A stretch of 7,177 nucleotides of DNA from assembly GCA_007124075.1 (NCBI GenBank), contig SLFV01000516.1:1-7177 (forward strand), written 5' to 3'. Shown here piece by piece: positions 5,812 through 7,177 of this stretch. The DNA comes from Roseimaritima sp. GTDB lineage: Bacteria; Planctomycetota; Planctomycetia; Pirellulales; Pirellulaceae. Under the pieces are notes generated by a model. The model was not told the DNA's origin, made no database searches, and saw only the letters and a list, made by a program, of their open reading frames with translations. A program made the translations under genes and the position numbers. Each line of letters starts with the position of its first letter. The first letter of the stretch is position 1.

Positions 5812-7177
5812 TTTGGTTTCAAGTAATCGTGGCAATCACAACGGTTCTGGTGGGCGTATTGTGGTTTCGCCTGCATCCGTTGTTGGTTCTGTTGGCGGCC
5901 GGGCTGCTGGTTGCGGTCACGACGCCGACTGCAGGTTTGGAGCAGTTTGCCGTCACCGAAGTGGAGAAAGGCAACTGGACGGAGAAGACCGCGGAAAGGT
6001 TTGTCGGCAGCAATCCGGCTGCGCGATTGGCGTCCGCATTTGGCACCACGGCGGGAGATGTTGGCATCTTAATTGCGATGGCCAGCATCGTCGGCATCTG
6101 CTTGCTGGAAAGTGGTGCCGCGAAGGTGATTGTCGATCGGATCCTCTCACTGGTCGGTCCGCGCGGCGCGGCAGAGGCGTTGATGGCCAGTTCGTTCGTG
6201 CTGGGGATACCCGTTTACTTCGATACCGTATTCTACCTAATGGTTCCCCTTGCGCGTTCGCTGCAACGTACGCTGGGACGAGATTACGTGCTGTTTATCA
6301 TGGCCATCCTAGCTGGCGGGTCGCTGGCACATTCGCTGGTCCCACCAACCCCAGGGCCCTTGCAGGTGGCAGCGACGATGCAAATCGATGTGGCCACCTT
6401 GATGCTGACAGGCCTGGCGGTTTGCGCCTGCAGCAGTTTGCTGTCCATGCTGGCTGCCCGCGTGATCAATCGCTTGGTCGATGTGCCCCTGCGTCCGTTA
6501 ACCGATTTTGACAACTCTTCGGACGATCACGCTGGCGCGGAGGTTCCCGCGGAATCGCTGCGATTGCACCAGACCGGACCGCCTCTGCTGCTGTCTTTGT
6601 TACCGATCATCCTGCCGGTGGTGTTGATCGGTTTGGGAACGGCCTACAAAATGTTGGATCAGCGACCGGAAATCACACTCACGGATCGCGGGGTCGCGCT
6701 GCTGACGGACAAAAACGTTGCCTTGGGGCTGGCAGCAGTCGTAGCGTTGACGTTGCTGCGTTACGGACCTGCCAGCCAAGCAGTCGACGGGCAGCAGGCA
6801 AGGCGGGGCCGCGTGATCCAGCAAGCCTTGGCCAGCGGCGGGACCATCATCCTGATCACTGCCGCCGGAGGAGCATTTGGGGCGATGCTGCGACAGGCGG
6901 GAATTGCCGCGGTGATCAGTCAATTAGTGACGGGAACCTCCAGTATCATGTTGTTGGTGGTCGCGTTTTTTGTAACCGCCGCGATCCGCACGCTGCAAGG
7001 TTCGGCAACGGTTTCTATGATCACTTCTGCTGCCTTGTTTCAAGACATTGCAACGGGTAACGAACTGACGTTTCATCCGGTTTACTTGGCACTTGCGGTC
7101 GGCGCGGGCAGCAAACCGATCGCCTGGATGACCGATAGTGGCTTTTGGGTGATGTGCAAAATGAGTGGTATGACTGA
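5808..7177 (+). CDS. GntP-family gluconate/organic-acid permease, partial (3' end outside window)
   Basis: The frame is open from the ATG at 5808 to the window end (456 codons). It is an inner-membrane secondary transporter of the GntP family, which moves gluconate or related sugar acids and hydroxy acids with protons. Hydrophobic helices begin at residue 5 and recur at about 23-38, 86-100, 123-150, 159-175, 195-215, 258-278, 303-316, 343-360 and 378-392. Family motifs are GGSLAHSLVPPTPGP (170-184), GSATVSMIT (398-406) and GAGSKPIAWMTDSGFW (432-447). By comparison with the 447-residue E. coli GntP, about 35-40 residues are missing at the end, giving roughly 490-495 in total. The extra length comes mainly from a hydrophilic loop at about 48-80. 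ATGA overlap with radC, and GAGAGG four bases before the ATG, suggest translational coupling. The substrate cannot be read from the sequence. A +1 frame open at 5813-6511 is a shadow. Confidence 0.92.
   Translation, partial: MIWFQVIVAITTVLVGVLWFRLHPLLVLLAAGLLVAVTTPTAGLEQFAVTEVEKGNWTEKTAERFVGSNPAARLASAFGTTAGDVGILIAMASIVGICLLESGAAKVIVDRILSLVGPRGAAEALMASSFVLGIPVYFDTVFYLMVPLARSLQRTLGRDYVLFIMAILAGGSLAHSLVPPTPGPLQVAATMQIDVATLMLTGLAVCACSSLLSMLAARVINRLVDVPLRPLTDFDNSSDDHAGAEVPAESLRLHQTGPPLLLSLLPIILPVVLIGLGTAYKMLDQRPEITLTDRGVALLTDKNVALGLAAVVALTLLRYGPASQAVDGQQARRGRVIQQALASGGTIILITAAGGAFGAMLRQAGIAAVISQLVTGTSSIMLLVVAFFVTAAIRTLQGSATVSMITSAALFQDIATGNELTFHPVYLALAVGAGSKPIAWMTDSGFWVMCKMSGMT

Noticed and set aside
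5813..6511. Plus-strand open frame of 232 codons within the permease region
   Set aside because: Its translation is Gly/Arg/Ser-rich and lacks hydrophobic segments, while the frame from 5808 encodes clear GntP motifs.
1..7177. CRISPR arrays, insertion sequences, tRNA or phage genes
   Set aside because: No regularly spaced repeats, transposase or integrase motifs, or tRNA T-loop patterns were seen on either strand, and the genes look chromosomal.

Overview
The window looks like a chromosomal segment of a planctomycete, most likely a Pirellulales (Rhodopirellula-type) bacterium. The main reason is the minus-strand gene at the left edge. It encodes a basic N-terminus followed by LEPRQLLAG, the LEPR-XLL signature that marks large exported or surface proteins of this phylum. 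The moderately high GC, the mix of genes with and without a visible Shine-Dalgarno site, and the predicted secreted beta-helix protein fit this assignment. It is inferred from sequence recall, not from a search.

Layout. (1) 1-1663, minus strand: the first 554 residues of a LEPR-XLL protein whose 3' end lies outside the window. It begins with Ig-like/beta-rich sequence and then has a region resembling planctomycete matrixin-like metalloproteases. The expected zinc-binding histidines of that region are absent. (2) 1664-2430: a roughly 770-base divergent intergenic region with no convincing gene. It holds a possible promoter and structured leader for the LEPR gene, a G-quadruplex-type G tract, and several inverted repeats. 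(3) 2431-3726, plus strand: a complete FAD-dependent amine oxidase/phytoene desaturase-like flavoprotein, closed by a good intrinsic terminator at 3729-3758. (4) 3842-7177, plus strand: three tightly spaced genes. These are a short secreted parallel beta-helix (pectin-lyase-fold) protein, a RadC-family JAMM protein with an extra N-terminal winged-helix-like domain, and a GntP-family permease. The permease start codon overlaps the radC stop codon (ATGA), and its 3' end is cut by the window.

How the genes relate. The terminator separates the flavoprotein gene from the beta-helix/radC/gntP group. That group has a 20-base gap and then a 4-base overlap, so it is probably one transcript. No shared pathway is obvious: a secreted beta-helix protein and an organic-acid permease could both relate to sugar-acid use, and RadC sits between them without an evident role. 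No mobile element, CRISPR array, tRNA or rRNA was recognised. The most notable points are the apparently inactivated metzincin motif in the LEPR protein, the domain fusion and altered helix-hairpin-helix of RadC, and the mutually exclusive stems possible in the LEPR leader.
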